From Thauera aromatica K172 (GTDB lineage Bacteria; Pseudomonadota; Gammaproteobacteria; Burkholderiales; Rhodocyclaceae), in assembly GCF_003030465.1 (NCBI RefSeq), contig NZ_CP028339.1, forward strand, positions 1,984,001-2,048,000: DNA of 64,000 bases. Direction: 5' to 3'. The notes below the pieces were generated by a model. It was not told the DNA's origin. It ran no database searches and saw nothing but the letters and a program-made list of their open reading frames with translations. Position 1 is the first letter of the stretch. Each line of letters begins with the position of its first letter. Position numbers and translations under genes: made by a program. Below, in pieces: positions 40,578 to 52,306 of the stretch.

Positions 40578-41050
40578 ACAAGACTCCGCTTACCGTGGCC
40601 GGCGCCGAGAAGCTGCGCGCCGAACTCCACCGCCTGAAGACCGTCGAGCGTCCGAACGTGATCGCTGCGATCGCCGAGGCACGCTCGCATGGCGACCTCT
40701 CGGAAAACGCCGAATACGAGGCCGCCAAGGACCGCCAGGGCTTCATCGAAGGCCGCATCATGGAGGTCGAGGCCAAGCTCGCCAACGCCCAGATCATCGA
40801 CCCGAAACTGCTCGATGCCGACGGCCGCTGCGTGTTCGGCGCTACCGTCGAACTCGAGGATCTCGATTCCGGACAGATCGTGACCTACCAGATCGTCGGC
40901 GACGATGAAGCCGACATCAAGGACAGCAAGATTTCGATCAGCTCGCCGATCGCCCGCGCGCTGATCGGCAAGTACGCCGGCGATATCGCCGAAGTACAGG
41001 CGCCGGGAGGCGTGCGCGAGTACGAAGTGATCGACGTCCGTTACCTCTGA
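40574..41050 (+). CDS. greA: Transcription elongation factor GreA
   Basis: A 158-residue factor that rescues backtracked RNA polymerase. The N-terminal coiled coil carries the acidic tip ([20 protein letters not shown]), and the C-terminal FKBP-like domain ends [14 protein letters not shown]. Its ATG overlaps the carB stop, so it is translationally coupled to carAB, a common betaproteobacterial order. It is convergent with yhbY. Confidence 0.97.
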
Positions 41051-41152
41051 TCAGATGCCGAGGCGGTCTCTGCGGAGGCAGTCTCTGCGGCGATGATCGC
41101 GCGTGCGCTGCCGGCCGCTTCCGCCGCCCCTGCTGTGCGGGCGGCGGGCATG

Positions 41153-41178
41153 AAAAAGGCGGTGCGCTGCACCGCCTT
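41153..41178 (-). terminator. Strong Rho-independent terminator, yhbY side
   Basis: A perfect 10-bp stem AAGGCGGTGC/GCACCGCCTT (41156-41178) with a 3-nt loop, followed on the minus strand by TTTTTC. It ends the yhbY transcript and faces the greA transcript; on the plus strand only two T follow. Confidence 0.85.
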
Positions 41179-41212
41179 GCCGTTGGGTACCGATCGGCGC
41201 TGACGCAGTGCT

Positions 41213-41668
41213 TCAGCGACCGCGCGAACCGGTGCCTCGTCCGCGTGGCGCCGGGCTGCGTGCAGGCGAGCGGCGCGATTCGGTGCTGGCCTTGGCGAGC
41301 GCAGCGCGGCGTGCGGCGGCGGCGAACGCGGCTGCGGATTTGGCGGTGGCAGCGCGCACCGGCTTCTTCTCCTGCGCGGCGGCGGGCTTGTCCTCTTCGC
41401 GGCGTGCGCGCCAGACGATCAGGATATTGCCGATGTGCTGCACCGGGCTGGCATCGAGGGTGGCGCACAGCTCTTCCATCAGGGCGTCGCGCTGCTCGCG
41501 CTCGGTGCCCTGGACCTTGATCTTGATGAGTTCGTGCGCCTGCAGCGAGCGTTCGATCTCGGCCACGACGTTGGGGGCGAGGCCGTTGCCCGCGATGGTG
41601 ACCACGGGGTTCAGGTGATGGGCGCGTGCGCGCAGATCTCGGCGCTGTGCCGGGGTGAGCTCGGTCAT
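41213..41668 (-). CDS. YhbY-family CRS1/CRM-domain RNA-binding protein with basic C-terminal extension
   Basis: A 151-residue protein. The first 95 residues form a complete CRM domain ([38 protein letters not shown], and the GxxG-like loop region before ILVWRARRE). The domain binds pre-50S ribosomal RNA in E. coli YhbY. The last 55 residues are an Ala/Lys/Arg/Ser-rich tail absent from the roughly 100-residue E. coli protein, probably a disordered RNA-binding extension. It is divergent from rlmE, also a 23S rRNA-acting gene, as in E. coli. Confidence 0.93.
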   Translation of the reverse strand: MTELTPAQRRDLRARAHHLNPVVTIAGNGLAPNVVAEIERSLQAHELIKIKVQGTEREQRDALMEELCATLDASPVQHIGNILIVWRARREEDKPAAAQEKKPVRAATAKSAAAFAAAARRAALAKASTESRRSPARSPAPRGRGTGSRGR

Positions 41669-41757
41669 TGAAATTCTCTGGGTGCTTGACTTCCTTGGGA
41701 CCCGGATTCTACCCCGAGTGCGTGCCCCGTGCCCGCGCCGGAACTGCGGACGAACGG

Positions 41758-42381
41758 ATGAAGAAGAACAAGACCAGTCGTGCCTGGGTGCACGATCACC
41801 TCAACGATCCTTACGTGCAGCGCGCACAGGCCGAAGGCTACCGCGCGCGTGCCGCGTACAAGCTGATCGAGATCGATGACCGCGACCGGCTCCTGAGGCC
41901 GGGAGCGGTAGCGGTCGATCTTGGCGCGGCCCCCGGCTCCTGGTGCCAGGTCGCGGTCAAGCGCTGCGCCCCGAACGGACGGGTGTTCGCGCTTGACCTG
42001 TTGCCGATGGAAGCGGTCGCCGGGGTCGACTTCCTGCTCGGCGACTTCACCGAAGAGGCCGTGCTCGAAGCCCTCGAGGCCCGCCTCGAGGGGGCGCAGG
42101 TCGATGTCGTGCTGTCGGACATGGCGCCGAACCTGTCCGGCGTCGCGGCCGTGGACCAGGCGCGCTCGATCCACCTGTGCGAGCTTGCGCTCGACTTCGC
42201 CCGTCGCCACCTGAGGCCGGGCGGTCATTTTCTCGTCAAGGTGTTCCAGGGCGAGGGTTTCATGGCCTATCGCAAGCAGATGGAAGCGGCTTTCGCCAGC
42301 GTCCAGGTGCGCAAGCCGAAGGCTTCGCGCGATCGCAGTGCCGAAGTCTATCTGCTGGGCAAGGGGCCGCGCCCGTTCTGA
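41758..42381 (+). CDS. rlmE: 23S rRNA (uridine-2'-O)-methyltransferase RlmE (FtsJ/RrmJ)
   Basis: A 207-residue SAM methyltransferase for U2552 of 23S rRNA. SAM motif I is [15 protein letters not shown]; the catalytic set includes the Asp in [11 protein letters not shown] and the Lys in [11 protein letters not shown]. The start [20 protein letters not shown] is characteristic. The ATG at 41758 was chosen over the far upstream 41668, which overlaps the opposing yhbY start codon. It precedes ftsH, the usual heat-shock pair. Confidence 0.96.
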   Translation: MKKNKTSRAWVHDHLNDPYVQRAQAEGYRARAAYKLIEIDDRDRLLRPGAVAVDLGAAPGSWCQVAVKRCAPNGRVFALDLLPMEAVAGVDFLLGDFTEEAVLEALEARLEGAQVDVVLSDMAPNLSGVAAVDQARSIHLCELALDFARRHLRPGGHFLVKVFQGEGFMAYRKQMEAAFASVQVRKPKASRDRSAEVYLLGKGPRPF

Positions 42382-42428
42382 GTGCTCGGGCGGGCGAACG
42401 ATTGCCTTTCCCAATCGCTCCCATTGGT

Positions 42429-42457
42429 TTGCCCGTGGGAACGTTCACCACTAGAAT
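42429..42457 (+). promoter_or_regulatory. Predicted promoter of ftsH
   Basis: TTGCCC (42429-42434), a 17-bp spacer and TAGAAT (42452-42457), leaving a leader of about 45 nt before the ftsH start. Confidence 0.5.
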
Positions 42458-42508
42458 CGGTCAGTCGCGTACAGATACAGGCCGCAGCGGCCTTCGGGGA
42501 ACAGAACG

Positions 42509-44401
<1,893 letters not shown>

Positions 44402-44441
44402 GTCCTTCCCCGCCTCCGCCTTCGGAGGCGCACCCGACAAG

Positions 44442-44470
44442 ACGGGCCGGCATGTCCGGCCCGTTTCCTT
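44442..44470 (+). terminator. Terminator after ftsH
   Basis: A perfect 9-bp stem ACGGGCCGG/CCGGCCCGT (44442-44464 with a 5-nt loop), followed by TTCCTT. A smaller CGCCTCCG/CGGAGGCG hairpin lies at 44411-44430. The 183-bp gap to folP holds nothing else I can identify. Confidence 0.7.
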
Positions 44471-44584
44471 GCTGCGCCTGAATCCGTACCTGCCTGTGAG
44501 CGCCCCGGGAAACGGCTTTGCCGTTTCTGCCCCCCATGGGGCGAAAAAACCTGGGGCGGTCCGGCGTTTTCCTGTGAGTCCTTC

Positions 44585-45415
44585 ATGTCTTTTCTGCTTT
44601 GCGGCCGCTTCCGGCTCGACCCCAGCCAGCCGCGGGTGATGGCGATCATTAACCTCACCGACGACTCCTTTTCCGGCGATGGTTCCCGCGGCGATCTGGC
44701 GGCGGCGATCGGTCGCGCCGAACGTGCGCTCGAAGAAGGGGCGGACATGCTCGACATCGGCGCCGAATCCACCCGTCCCGGCTCCGATCCGGTCCCTGAA
44801 CAGCAGGAACTCGAGCGCGTGGTCCGCTTCGTCGAACACACCCGTGACTGGCAGGTGCCGCTGTCGATCGACACAGTGAAGCCGGCGGTGATGCGTGCCG
44901 CGCTCGCCGCCGGGGCCGACATGATCAACGACATCAACGCCTTTCGCGCCGAGGGTGCGATCGAGGCGGTCGCCGGAAGTACGGCGGCCCTGTGCGTGAT
45001 GCACATGCAGGGTGAGCCGCGGACCATGCAGCTCGCCCCCCGCTATGGCGACGTCGTCGCCGAAGTCGAGGACTTTCTCGCCGAGCGCGTGCATGCGCTG
45101 GAAAGCGCCGGCGTCGAGCGCGAGCGTATCGTGCTCGATCCCGGCTTCGGTTTCGGCAAGTCGGTCGAACACAACTACACCCTGCTGCGCGAACTCGCGC
45201 GCTTCGGCCGCGGCGGGCTTACCGTGCTCGCGGGGATGTCGCGCAAGTCGATGCTGGGGGCGGTCACCGGCCGGGCGGTGGATGCGCGCATGCCGGCGAG
45301 CGTTGCCGCGGCGCTGATCGCGGTGCAGCGCGGCGCCCATATCGTCCGCGTGCATGATGTCGGCCCGACCCGCGACGCGCTCAAGGTGTGGCAGGCGCTG
45401 GCGGCGGTGTCATAA
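44585..45415 (+). CDS. folP: Dihydropteroate synthase FolP
   Basis: A 276-residue synthase joining pABA to the pterin pyrophosphate in folate synthesis; it is the sulfonamide target. Signature 1 VMAIINLTDDSFSGDGSR and signature 2 GADMLDIGAESTRPGSDP are intact, and GMSRKSMLGAVTGR is near the C-terminus. Note NLTDDSF in place of the more common NVTPDSF. It is followed by glmM after 32 bp. Confidence 0.96.
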   Translation: MSFLLCGRFRLDPSQPRVMAIINLTDDSFSGDGSRGDLAAAIGRAERALEEGADMLDIGAESTRPGSDPVPEQQELERVVRFVEHTRDWQVPLSIDTVKPAVMRAALAAGADMINDINAFRAEGAIEAVAGSTAALCVMHMQGEPRTMQLAPRYGDVVAEVEDFLAERVHALESAGVERERIVLDPGFGFGKSVEHNYTLLRELARFGRGGLTVLAGMSRKSMLGAVTGRAVDARMPASVAAALIAVQRGAHIVRVHDVGPTRDALKVWQALAAVS

Positions 45416-45447
45416 TCCGCGGTTTCGAACGACGGTAGGGAGCGAGC

Positions 45448-46800
45448 ATGGGGCGCAGGTATTTCGGCACCGACGGGGTGCGCGGCAGGGTCGGAGAGGT
45501 GCCGATCACGCCCGAGTTCGTGATGCGCCTGGGCTACGCCGCGGGGGTCACCCTGGTCGCGCGCGAGAAGCTGCCGGCCGGTGAGCATCCGGCGGTGCTG
45601 ATCGGCAAGGACACGCGCATTTCGGGCTACATGCTCGAAGCCGCGCTCGAAGCCGGGTTTTCCGCTGCGGGTGTCGATGTCGTGCTCGCCGGGCCGATTC
45701 CAACTCCGGCGGTGGCCTACCTGACCCGGGCGCTGCGCCTGCAGGCCGGCGTGGTGATCTCCGCTTCGCACAACCCGTTCTACGATAACGGAATCAAGTT
45801 CTTTTCCGCCGGCGGGGCCAAGCTGGCCGATGCGGTGGAGGCCGAAATCGAGTCCCGCCTCGATCAGCCGATGGGGTGCGTCGAAGCGGCCCGGCTGGGC
45901 AAGGCGCGGCGGGTGGCCGACGCGGGCGGTCGCTATATCGAATTCTGCAAGAGCACCTTCCCCAACGAGCTCGACCTGCGCGGCATGCGCATCGCCATCG
46001 ACTGCGCCCATGGCGCCGCCTATCACATCGCCCCCAAGGTTTTCCACGAGCTCGGTGCCGAAGTCCTGCCGGTGGGAGTCGAACCCAACGGCCTCAACAT
46101 CAACGATGGCGTCGGCGCGACCCGCCCCGAGCACCTGAAAAAGGCGGTGCTCGCCCAGCGGGCCGACCTGGGGATCGCCCTCGACGGCGACGCGGACCGC
46201 CTGATCATGGTTGACCACCGTGGCGAGATCTACGACGGCGACAAGCTGCTCTACGTGGTGGCGCGCGCACGCCACGCCGAGGGCCGCCTGGACGGCGTGG
46301 TCGGTACGCTGATGAGCAATCTCGGCTTCGAGCATGCGATTGCCCGTCTCGGCGCGCCGTTCGCGCGGGCCAAGGTCGGCGACCGCTACGTGCTCGAACT
46401 GCTGCACGAACGCGGCTGGAAGCTCGGCGGCGAGAATTCCGGCCATATCATCTGCCTCGACCGCCACACCACCGGCGACGGGATCGTCTCGGCGCTGCAG
46501 GTGCTGGCGGCGCTCAAGCAGCAGGGGCAGACGCTGGCTGAAGCCTGTGCGGACCTCGTGTTCTATCCCCAGCGACTGGTCAATGTGCGCCTGCCGGCCG
46601 GATTCGACTGGCAGGCCGATGCCGATATCGCGGCGGCGCGGGCACAGGCCGAGGCCGAACTGGGCGACAGCGGGCGGGTGCTGCTGCGTCCGTCCGGCAC
46701 CGAGCCCCTGCTCCGGGTGATGGTCGAGGGGCGCGACGGCGGACTGGTCGAACGCCTGGTGGGCGACCTCGCCGCCGCGGTGGAGCGTGCGATCGCCTGA
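45448..46800 (+). CDS. glmM: Phosphoglucosamine mutase GlmM
   Basis: A 450-residue mutase converting glucosamine-6-phosphate to the 1-phosphate for peptidoglycan and LPS. The start [17 protein letters not shown], the phosphoserine loop [18 protein letters not shown], the metal loop [11 protein letters not shown] and the phosphate-binding [15 protein letters not shown] are all present. A GGGAGCGAGC ribosome site precedes the ATG. The folP-glmM pair after ftsH is conserved in proteobacteria. Confidence 0.97.
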   Translation: MGRRYFGTDGVRGRVGEVPITPEFVMRLGYAAGVTLVAREKLPAGEHPAVLIGKDTRISGYMLEAALEAGFSAAGVDVVLAGPIPTPAVAYLTRALRLQAGVVISASHNPFYDNGIKFFSAGGAKLADAVEAEIESRLDQPMGCVEAARLGKARRVADAGGRYIEFCKSTFPNELDLRGMRIAIDCAHGAAYHIAPKVFHELGAEVLPVGVEPNGLNINDGVGATRPEHLKKAVLAQRADLGIALDGDADRLIMVDHRGEIYDGDKLLYVVARARHAEGRLDGVVGTLMSNLGFEHAIARLGAPFARAKVGDRYVLELLHERGWKLGGENSGHIICLDRHTTGDGIVSALQVLAALKQQGQTLAEACADLVFYPQRLVNVRLPAGFDWQADADIAAARAQAEAELGDSGRVLLRPSGTEPLLRVMVEGRDGGLVERLVGDLAAAVERAIA

Positions 46801-46830
46801 TCCACCCGCGCTGCGGCGCGGCCCGTCTCG

Positions 46831-46876
46831 CTGTCATGTGTCGTGTCACAGCGGTGTAACAAAGCATTCATACACT
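46831..46876 (+). promoter_or_regulatory. Pho box and promoter of pstS
   Basis: Three 7-bp direct repeats at 11-bp spacing: CTGTCAT (46831-46837), CGTGTCA (46842-46848) and GGTGTAA (46853-46859 region), each separated by 4 bp. A -10 candidate TACACT (46871-46876) follows about 11 bp later. This is the arrangement of PhoB-activated promoters, so pst expression should rise at low phosphate. Confidence 0.8.
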
Positions 46877-46917
46877 CTCGTCCGTCTGAACGAAGTTCAA
46901 CTGACGGAGAGGGTCTC

Positions 46918-47916
46918 ATGAAAGTTTTCAAGTTCGCTGCTGCTGCCGTTGCTGTCGCCGGTGCTTTCGTTTCCGGCGGTGCCGCCGCCCAGGCGCTGGT
47001 GAAGGTCGATGGTTCCTCGACGGTGTTCCCGGTCACCGAGGCCGTGGCCGAGGAGTTCCAGAAGGCGAAGAAAGGCGGTGTGCGCGTGACGGTCGGCGTC
47101 TCGGGCACCGGCGGCGGCTTCAAGAAGTTCTGCCGCGGCGAAACCGACATCTCCAACGCTTCGCGCCCGATTTCGAAGAAGGAAATCGACGACTGCAAGG
47201 CCGCCGGCATCGAATTCATCGAGCTGCCGATCGCCTTCGACGCCCTCACCGTGGTGTTGAATCCCAAGAACGACTGGGCCGACAAGGGCATCAGCGTCGC
47301 CCAGCTGAAGGCCATGTGGGAGCCGGCCGCGCAGGGCAAGGTCATGAAGTGGAGCCAGGTGAACCCCGCCTGGCCCGATCGCGACCTGACGCTCTACGGC
47401 GCCGGCGCCGATTCGGGCACCTTCGACTACTTCACCGAAGCGGTCACCGGCAAGTCCAAGTCCAGCCGTGGCGACTTTACCGCCTCGGAAGATGACAACG
47501 TCCTGGTGCAGGGCGTGTCGCGCGACGTCAATGCGCTCGGTTTCTTCGGCTTCGCCTACTACGAAGAGAACAAGGACAAGCTCATGGCGGCGAAGATCAT
47601 CGCCGCCGACGGCAAGCCCGCAGTCGGCCCGTCGATGGAAACGGTGCTCGACGGCAGCTACACTCCGCTGTCGCGCCCGATCTTCATCTATGTGAACGCC
47701 AAGTCGCTCGGGAAGCCCGAAGTCAAGGAGTTCGTCGAGTTCTACAACAAGGAAGGCGCGGCGCTGGCGGCCGAAGTCAAGTACGTGCCGCTGCCGAAGA
47801 AGGCCTACGACTACAACATCGAGCAGGTCGCCAAGCTCGCCAAGGGCACCAAGTTCGGTGGCGAGAACAAGGTCGGCATCACCATCGAAGAGCTGATGTC
47901 GCTCGAAGCCAAGTAA
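46918..47916 (+). CDS. pstS: Phosphate ABC transporter periplasmic binding protein PstS
   Basis: A 332-residue secreted protein with signal peptide ending [10 protein letters not shown]. Phosphate-binding loops are [36 protein letters not shown] with NASRPI, and [18 protein letters not shown]. It captures periplasmic phosphate for PstCAB. GGAGAGGG precedes the ATG. The Pho box lies about 60 bp upstream. A hairpin after the stop probably limits read-through, giving more PstS than membrane components. Confidence 0.97.
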   Translation: MKVFKFAAAAVAVAGAFVSGGAAAQALVKVDGSSTVFPVTEAVAEEFQKAKKGGVRVTVGVSGTGGGFKKFCRGETDISNASRPISKKEIDDCKAAGIEFIELPIAFDALTVVLNPKNDWADKGISVAQLKAMWEPAAQGKVMKWSQVNPAWPDRDLTLYGAGADSGTFDYFTEAVTGKSKSSRGDFTASEDDNVLVQGVSRDVNALGFFGFAYYEENKDKLMAAKIIAADGKPAVGPSMETVLDGSYTPLSRPIFIYVNAKSLGKPEVKEFVEFYNKEGAALAAEVKYVPLPKKAYDYNIEQVAKLAKGTKFGGENKVGITIEELMSLEAK

Positions 47917-47931
47917 AGCCTCGTGCGGAAC

Positions 47932-47962
47932 GCCCCCGGAGGCGAAGCTCCCGGGGGCTTTT
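47932..47962 (+). terminator. Partial terminator between pstS and pstC
   Basis: Arms GCCCCCGG and CCGGGGGC with an AG/CT extension around a short loop, followed by TTTT. Its position in an operon suggests differential expression rather than a full stop. Confidence 0.7.
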
Positions 47963-48001
47963 CCCGTTCCGGGAGCATTAATGCCAGACAAGGATTTACC
48001 C

Positions 48002-48952
48002 ATGACGACCAGCACCGCCGCAGCGCCCGCTGCGGGTGCATTGCCTGTCACCAGCGAGCGTCTGAAGAAGAAGCGCACACGTCACGTCAAGGAACGGGCG
48101 ATCGAAGCACTGCTGTTCTTTGCCGCCTTCATTTCCGTGTTCACGACGGCTGCGATCCTCTACGTCCTGATCTCCGAATCGGTGCTGTTCTTCCAGCAGG
48201 TGTCGATTTTCGACTTCCTGACGGACACGCAGTGGACGCCGCTCTTCGCCGACCCGCACTACGGCATCCTGCCGCTGCTCTCCGGAACCATCACGGTCGC
48301 CGGTGTCGGCCTGCTGCTGGCGATCCCGGTCGGCACCATCATCGCCGTGTATCTGTCGGAGTTCGCATCGGTCGGGGTGCGGGAAGTGGTCAAGCCTCTC
48401 CTCGAGATGCTCGCCGGCGTGCCGACCATCGTCTTCGGCTATTTCGCGCTGCTCTTCGTCACTCCCTTGCTGCAGCGGATCTTCCCCGACCTGCCCGGTT
48501 TCAACATGCTCTCGGCCGGGCTGGTGGTCGGCATCATGATCGTGCCCTACATCAGTTCGTTGGCCGAGGACGCGATGCGCGCGGTGCCCATGAGCCTGCG
48601 TGAAGGCTCCTATGCGATGGGGGCGACCCGCTTCCAGACTGCGATCAAGGTGGTGGCGCCAGCGGCAACGTCCGGCATCGCCGCCGCGTGCATCCTCGGC
48701 GTGTCGCGCGCGGTGGGCGAGACCATGGTGGTGGCGGTGGCCGCCGGCATGCAGCCGAAGTTCACCTTCAATCCGATGGAGGGGGCCGGCACGATCACCG
48801 CCTACATCGTGCAGGTGGCGCTGGGCGATCTGCCGCACGGCGAGCTTGCCTATCAGACCATCTTCGCCGCCGGGCTCACGCTGGTGCTGTTGACGCTGGT
48901 GTTCAACATCCTCGGTTACTGGCTGCGCCGCAAGTTCCGCGAGACCTACTGA
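48002..48952 (+). CDS. pstC: Phosphate ABC transporter permease PstC
   Basis: A 316-residue permease with six predicted helices. A basic N-terminus (LKKKRTRHVKERAIEALLFF) precedes the first helix. The EAA loop lies around SLREGSYAMGATRFQTAIKV, and VSRAVGETMVVAVAAG is characteristic of PstC. The ATG at 48002 follows AAGGA; an in-frame ATG at 47981 would add seven residues and also has a possible ribosome site. It ends 2 bp before pstA. Confidence 0.95.
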   Translation: MTTSTAAAPAAGALPVTSERLKKKRTRHVKERAIEALLFFAAFISVFTTAAILYVLISESVLFFQQVSIFDFLTDTQWTPLFADPHYGILPLLSGTITVAGVGLLLAIPVGTIIAVYLSEFASVGVREVVKPLLEMLAGVPTIVFGYFALLFVTPLLQRIFPDLPGFNMLSAGLVVGIMIVPYISSLAEDAMRAVPMSLREGSYAMGATRFQTAIKVVAPAATSGIAAACILGVSRAVGETMVVAVAAGMQPKFTFNPMEGAGTITAYIVQVALGDLPHGELAYQTIFAAGLTLVLLTLVFNILGYWLRRKFRETY

Positions 48953-48954
48953 CC

Positions 48955-49887
48955 ATGACTGACAATCACGAGCAACACCTGCAGGGGATCCGCGCCCTGA
49001 TCCAGCGGCACAAGCGCTGGGACATGATTTTCGGACTGGTCGGCCTGTCGGCGATGATGATCTGCGTGCTGACGCTGTTTGCACTGTTCGCGCAGATGAC
49101 GATCGACGGCTTGCCGCGCCTGAGCTGGGAGTTCCTGACCAGCTTCCCGTCCCGCAGGGCCGGACAGGCGGGCATCCTCTCCGCATGGGTGGGAACGACG
49201 CTGGTCATGCTGGTGACGCTGGTTGCCGCAGTACCGATCGGTGTGGCCGCAGGGGTCTATCTTGAGGAGTACGCGCCGAAGAACTGGATCACCGACATCA
49301 TCGAGATCAACGTCACCAACCTCGCCGGTGTGCCGTCGATCATCTATGGGCTGCTTGCGCTCGGCATCTTCGTCCATGCCTTCGGCTTCGGCCAGAGCAT
49401 CCTCTCCGCGGGCCTGACGCTCGGCCTGCTGATCCTGCCCGTGGTGATCGTCGCCACGCGCGAGGCTATCCGCGCCATCCCCCAGGCTGTCCGCGAGGCG
49501 GCCTACGCCTGCGGCTGCACCACCTGGCAGCTGGTGCGCGACCACATCGTGCCGTATTCGGGCGCCGGCATCCTCACCGGGGTCATCATCGGCCTCGCCC
49601 GTGCGATCGGCGAGACTGCGCCGATCATCACCATCGGCGCGCTCACCTTCATCGCCTTCCTGCCGCCGGCACCGTTCGCGGGCGAGCCGCCGGCAGGCCT
49701 GTTCGACTGGCTGTTCGCGCCGTTCACGGTGATGCCGATCCAGATGTTCAACTGGGTGTCGCGTCCCGACCCGAACTTCCACTACAACGCCGCGGCCGCC
49801 GGCTTCATCCTCGTCTTCATGACGCTGGCCATGAACGGGCTGGCGATCTGGCTGCGCTACCGCCTGCGCCGCAACATCAAGTGGTGA
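48955..49887 (+). CDS. pstA: Phosphate ABC transporter permease PstA
   Basis: A 310-residue permease pairing with PstC. A cytoplasmic N-terminus ([15 protein letters not shown]) precedes six helices; [15 protein letters not shown] and the EAA loop [20 protein letters not shown] match Pst[17 protein letters not shown] is the conserved late segment. It starts 2 bp after pstC and is followed by pstB after 68 bp. Confidence 0.95.
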   Translation: MTDNHEQHLQGIRALIQRHKRWDMIFGLVGLSAMMICVLTLFALFAQMTIDGLPRLSWEFLTSFPSRRAGQAGILSAWVGTTLVMLVTLVAAVPIGVAAGVYLEEYAPKNWITDIIEINVTNLAGVPSIIYGLLALGIFVHAFGFGQSILSAGLTLGLLILPVVIVATREAIRAIPQAVREAAYACGCTTWQLVRDHIVPYSGAGILTGVIIGLARAIGETAPIITIGALTFIAFLPPAPFAGEPPAGLFDWLFAPFTVMPIQMFNWVSRPDPNFHYNAAAAGFILVFMTLAMNGLAIWLRYRLRRNIKW

Positions 49888-49955
49888 GTGCGGCGGCGAC
49901 CGACGCGCGCGCCGTGGGCGTGCCCACGACCCCCGGATTCTTTCGAGAGCACAGC

Positions 49956-50738
49956 ATGAAAACACCTGCTACCCCGTTGGCGCTGAAGTCCGAAGTGCGC
50001 GACTTCAACTTCCACTACGGCCAGTTCCACGCCCTCAAGGGCATCTCCTTCCCGGTCTACGACAAGAAGGTCACCGCCCTGATCGGGCCGTCCGGCTGCG
50101 GCAAGTCCACGCTGCTGCGCTCGTTCAACCGCATGCACGACCTCTACCCGGGCAACCGCTATGCGGGCGAGATCCGCCTCTACCCGGACAATACCAACCT
50201 GCTCGCCGCCGACGTCGACCCGATCGAGGTGCGGATGCGTATCAGCATGGTGTTCCAGAAGCCCAACCCCTTCCCGAAGTCGATCTACGAGAACGTCGCC
50301 TACGGCCTGCGCGTGCGCGGCGAGAAGAACCGTGCGGTGATCGACGACAAGGTCGAGCAGGCGCTCAAGGATGCGGCGCTGTGGGACGAGGTCAAGCACC
50401 GTCTCAACGAGCTCGGCGCCAATCTCTCGGGCGGCCAGCAGCAGCGCCTGTGCATCGCGCGCGCGCTCGCCACCGACCCCGAGATCATCCTGTTCGACGA
50501 GCCCACCTCGGCGCTCGACCCGATCGCCACCGCAAGCATCGAGGAACTGGTCACCGAACTGAAGGACAAGGTGACGATCCTGATCGTCACCCACAACATG
50601 CAGCAGGCGGCGCGCATCTCGGATTTCACCGCCTACATGTACCTGGGCGAACTGGTCGAGTTCGGCGTCACTGACGAGCTGTTCCTGAAGCCGAAGAAGA
50701 AGGAAACCGAGGACTACATCACCGGCCGCTTCGGCTGA
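49956..50738 (+). CDS. pstB: Phosphate ABC transporter ATP-binding protein PstB
   Basis: A 260-residue ABC ATPase. Walker [21 protein letters not shown], the PstB-specific [20 protein letters not shown], signature [16 protein letters not shown] and Walker [14 protein letters not shown] are all present. It closes pstSCAB; phoU, which often follows, is absent here, and the next gene is on the opposite strand. Confidence 0.97.
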   Translation: MKTPATPLALKSEVRDFNFHYGQFHALKGISFPVYDKKVTALIGPSGCGKSTLLRSFNRMHDLYPGNRYAGEIRLYPDNTNLLAADVDPIEVRMRISMVFQKPNPFPKSIYENVAYGLRVRGEKNRAVIDDKVEQALKDAALWDEVKHRLNELGANLSGGQQQRLCIARALATDPEIILFDEPTSALDPIATASIEELVTELKDKVTILIVTHNMQQAARISDFTAYMYLGELVEFGVTDELFLKPKKKETEDYITGRFG

Positions 50739-50800
50739 GTTCGGGCCGCACCGCGGCGCGGCTCGGGCAAACCGGGTGGCGGGGGGTGCGACGGCCGTAG

Positions 50801-51742
50801 TCAAGCATGCGGGGGCAGTCCCGCGGGGCGCGCGCAGCCGTGCTCGCAGCCGAGGCTCTCGATCTGCAGCGTCATGTGGCCGATGCCGAAGCGCTCGTGC
50901 AGTCCGTGGGCGACTTCATCGAGGAAAGCCGTGTCGGGCGGGGGCGCGGGCATCACGACGTGGGCGGTGAGGGCGATGTCGCGCGTGCTCATCGCCCACA
51001 CGTGCAGATCGTGAACGCTTTCCACGCCGGGCCGGTTCGCGAGCCAGCGATCGACCTCAACCAGGTCGATATGCTCCGGGACGCCATCGAACAGCAGGTG
51101 CACCGACTGGCGCAGCAGCCCCCAGGTGCCGGCGACGATGACGGCGGCGATGACGAGGCTGGCGAGCGGGTCCAGCCAGGCCCAGCCTCGCCACAGGTAG
51201 AGCGCGCCGCTGGCGGCGACCCCGAGCGAGACCAGCGCGTCGGCCGCCATGTGGAGGAAGGCGCCGCGGATGTTGAGGTCCGATTTGCGTCCGGCGATGA
51301 ACAGTGCGGCGGTGAGGGCGTTGATCAGCACGCCGATGGTGGCGACCGCGACGACGGTCACGCCTTCGGTGGCGGTCGGCGCCCGCAGTCGTTCCGCCGC
51401 TTCCCAGGCGAGGGCTCCCATCGCTACCAGCAGCAGCACCGCGTTGGCGAACGCGGCGACAATCGATGCCCGTTGCCAGCCGTAGGTGTGGCGCCGGTCG
51501 GGTTTCAACTGCCCGGCCAGCGCGCCGGCCCACGCCAGCAACAGCCCGGCCACGTCGGACAGGTTGTGTCCGGCGTCGGCCAGCAGGGCGAGTGAGCCGC
51601 TCCGCCAGCCGTAGAACGCCTCGACGGCAACGAAGCCCAGGTTGAGGGCGACGCCGATGGCGAACGCGCGGTTGAAGGCCGTAGGGCCATGGGCGTGGCC
51701 ATGCTCGTGGTCGCCTCCGCCGCCGATCGCGTGGGCACTCAT
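50801..51742 (-). CDS. Cation diffusion facilitator (CzcD-type metal exporter)
   Basis: A 313-residue CDF protein with six membrane helices. The His-rich N-terminus (HEHGHAHG) and the metal site residues in helix 2 (LLADAGHNLSDVAG) and helix 5 (HMAADALVS) give the HD-HD pattern of Zn/Cd/Co exporters. The C-terminal cytoplasmic domain (VESVHDLHVWAMSTRDIALT) is standard and ends with a Cys/His pair region (CEHGCAR). GGAGA lies 9 bp before the ATG at 51742. It uses the proton gradient to export Zn2+-like ions to the periplasm. Confidence 0.94.
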   Translation of the reverse strand: MSAHAIGGGGDHEHGHAHGPTAFNRAFAIGVALNLGFVAVEAFYGWRSGSLALLADAGHNLSDVAGLLLAWAGALAGQLKPDRRHTYGWQRASIVAAFANAVLLLVAMGALAWEAAERLRAPTATEGVTVVAVATIGVLINALTAALFIAGRKSDLNIRGAFLHMAADALVSLGVAASGALYLWRGWAWLDPLASLVIAAVIVAGTWGLLRQSVHLLFDGVPEHIDLVEVDRWLANRPGVESVHDLHVWAMSTRDIALTAHVVMPAPPPDTAFLDEVAHGLHERFGIGHMTLQIESLGCEHGCARPAGLPPHA

Positions 51743-51903
51743 CGTCCGGTTCTCCTTGTCTCCTTGCGAGGCATCGTGTGACGGCAAGCCGCATCGCACC
51801 GCCCGCGTTGATTCGAGAGTCTGCCGCCCGTTCGCTCGTGCGGGGCCCGCAGGGCACGGCGCGCAGGTGCCGCTGCCCGCGGGATCGAGCAGCGAACGGA
51901 TCG

Positions 51904-52140
51904 CTACCTGGCCCGCAGTGCCGTGTCGAGCTGATCGACGAGTTCGGCCCAGTCCGCATCCTCGGCCAGTTTCTCGCGCAGGAAGCTCGCCTGCGCGTTG
52001 GTCCAGAACGGGGCGTCGGCCAGTTTCACGCGCTCGGGCAGCGGCGCGTGGGTGCGGATGAAGGTTGCGATGGCGTCGGCGTCGTCGGGCAGTCCGAGCT
52101 GGGCGAACAGATCCTTCAGTGCGTGTACCGGTGGTTCCAT
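51904..52140 (-). CDS. DUF2789 family protein
   Basis: A 78-residue soluble protein (start MEPPVHALKDLFAQLGLPDD) matching the DUF2789 family, which is small, helical and of unknown function. DAPFWTNAQASFLREKLAED is the most conserved stretch. AAGGAGA before the ATG supports translation. It lies between the acr3 and CDF genes on the same strand. The 161-bp gap between it and the CDF gene shows no feature. Confidence 0.85.
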   Translation of the reverse strand: MEPPVHALKDLFAQLGLPDDADAIATFIRTHAPLPERVKLADAPFWTNAQASFLREKLAEDADWAELVDQLDTALRAR

Positions 52141-52254
52141 TCCATTCTCCTTGGCGGCGAAGCGGTTGCGCCACCCTGCTCGAACTATAGTCCATGCCTT
52201 TGCGGGTGATCGCCGTGCTGGTGACTGTCGGCGCGGGCGTGGGAAAAGGAACGC

Positions 52255-52299
52255 GGGCGGAGGGAGCGAGGGCGGAGGGAGCGCGGGCGGAGACGCTCG
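52255..52299. repeat. Three tandem 15-bp repeats beside the acr3 stop codon
   Basis: GGGCGGAGGGAGCGA, GGGCGGAGGGAGCGC and a degenerate GGGCGGAGACGCTCG follow head to tail, 7 bp from the acr3 stop. The first two differ at one base. This is a simple replication-slippage array with no sign of function. Confidence 0.7.
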
Positions 52300-52306
52300 C
52301 CCCGTC

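Noticed and set aside
42390-42430. A sigma-32 heat-shock promoter before ftsH
   Set aside because: A TTGCC-like and a CCCAT-like element occur at roughly suitable spacing, but both are poor matches. The sigma-70-like pair at 42429-42457 is at least as good.
52255-52299. Tandem 15-bp repeats considered as a CRISPR or iteron array
   Set aside because: There are only three copies, with no spacers, no cas or rep genes, and a degenerate third unit; slippage explains them.
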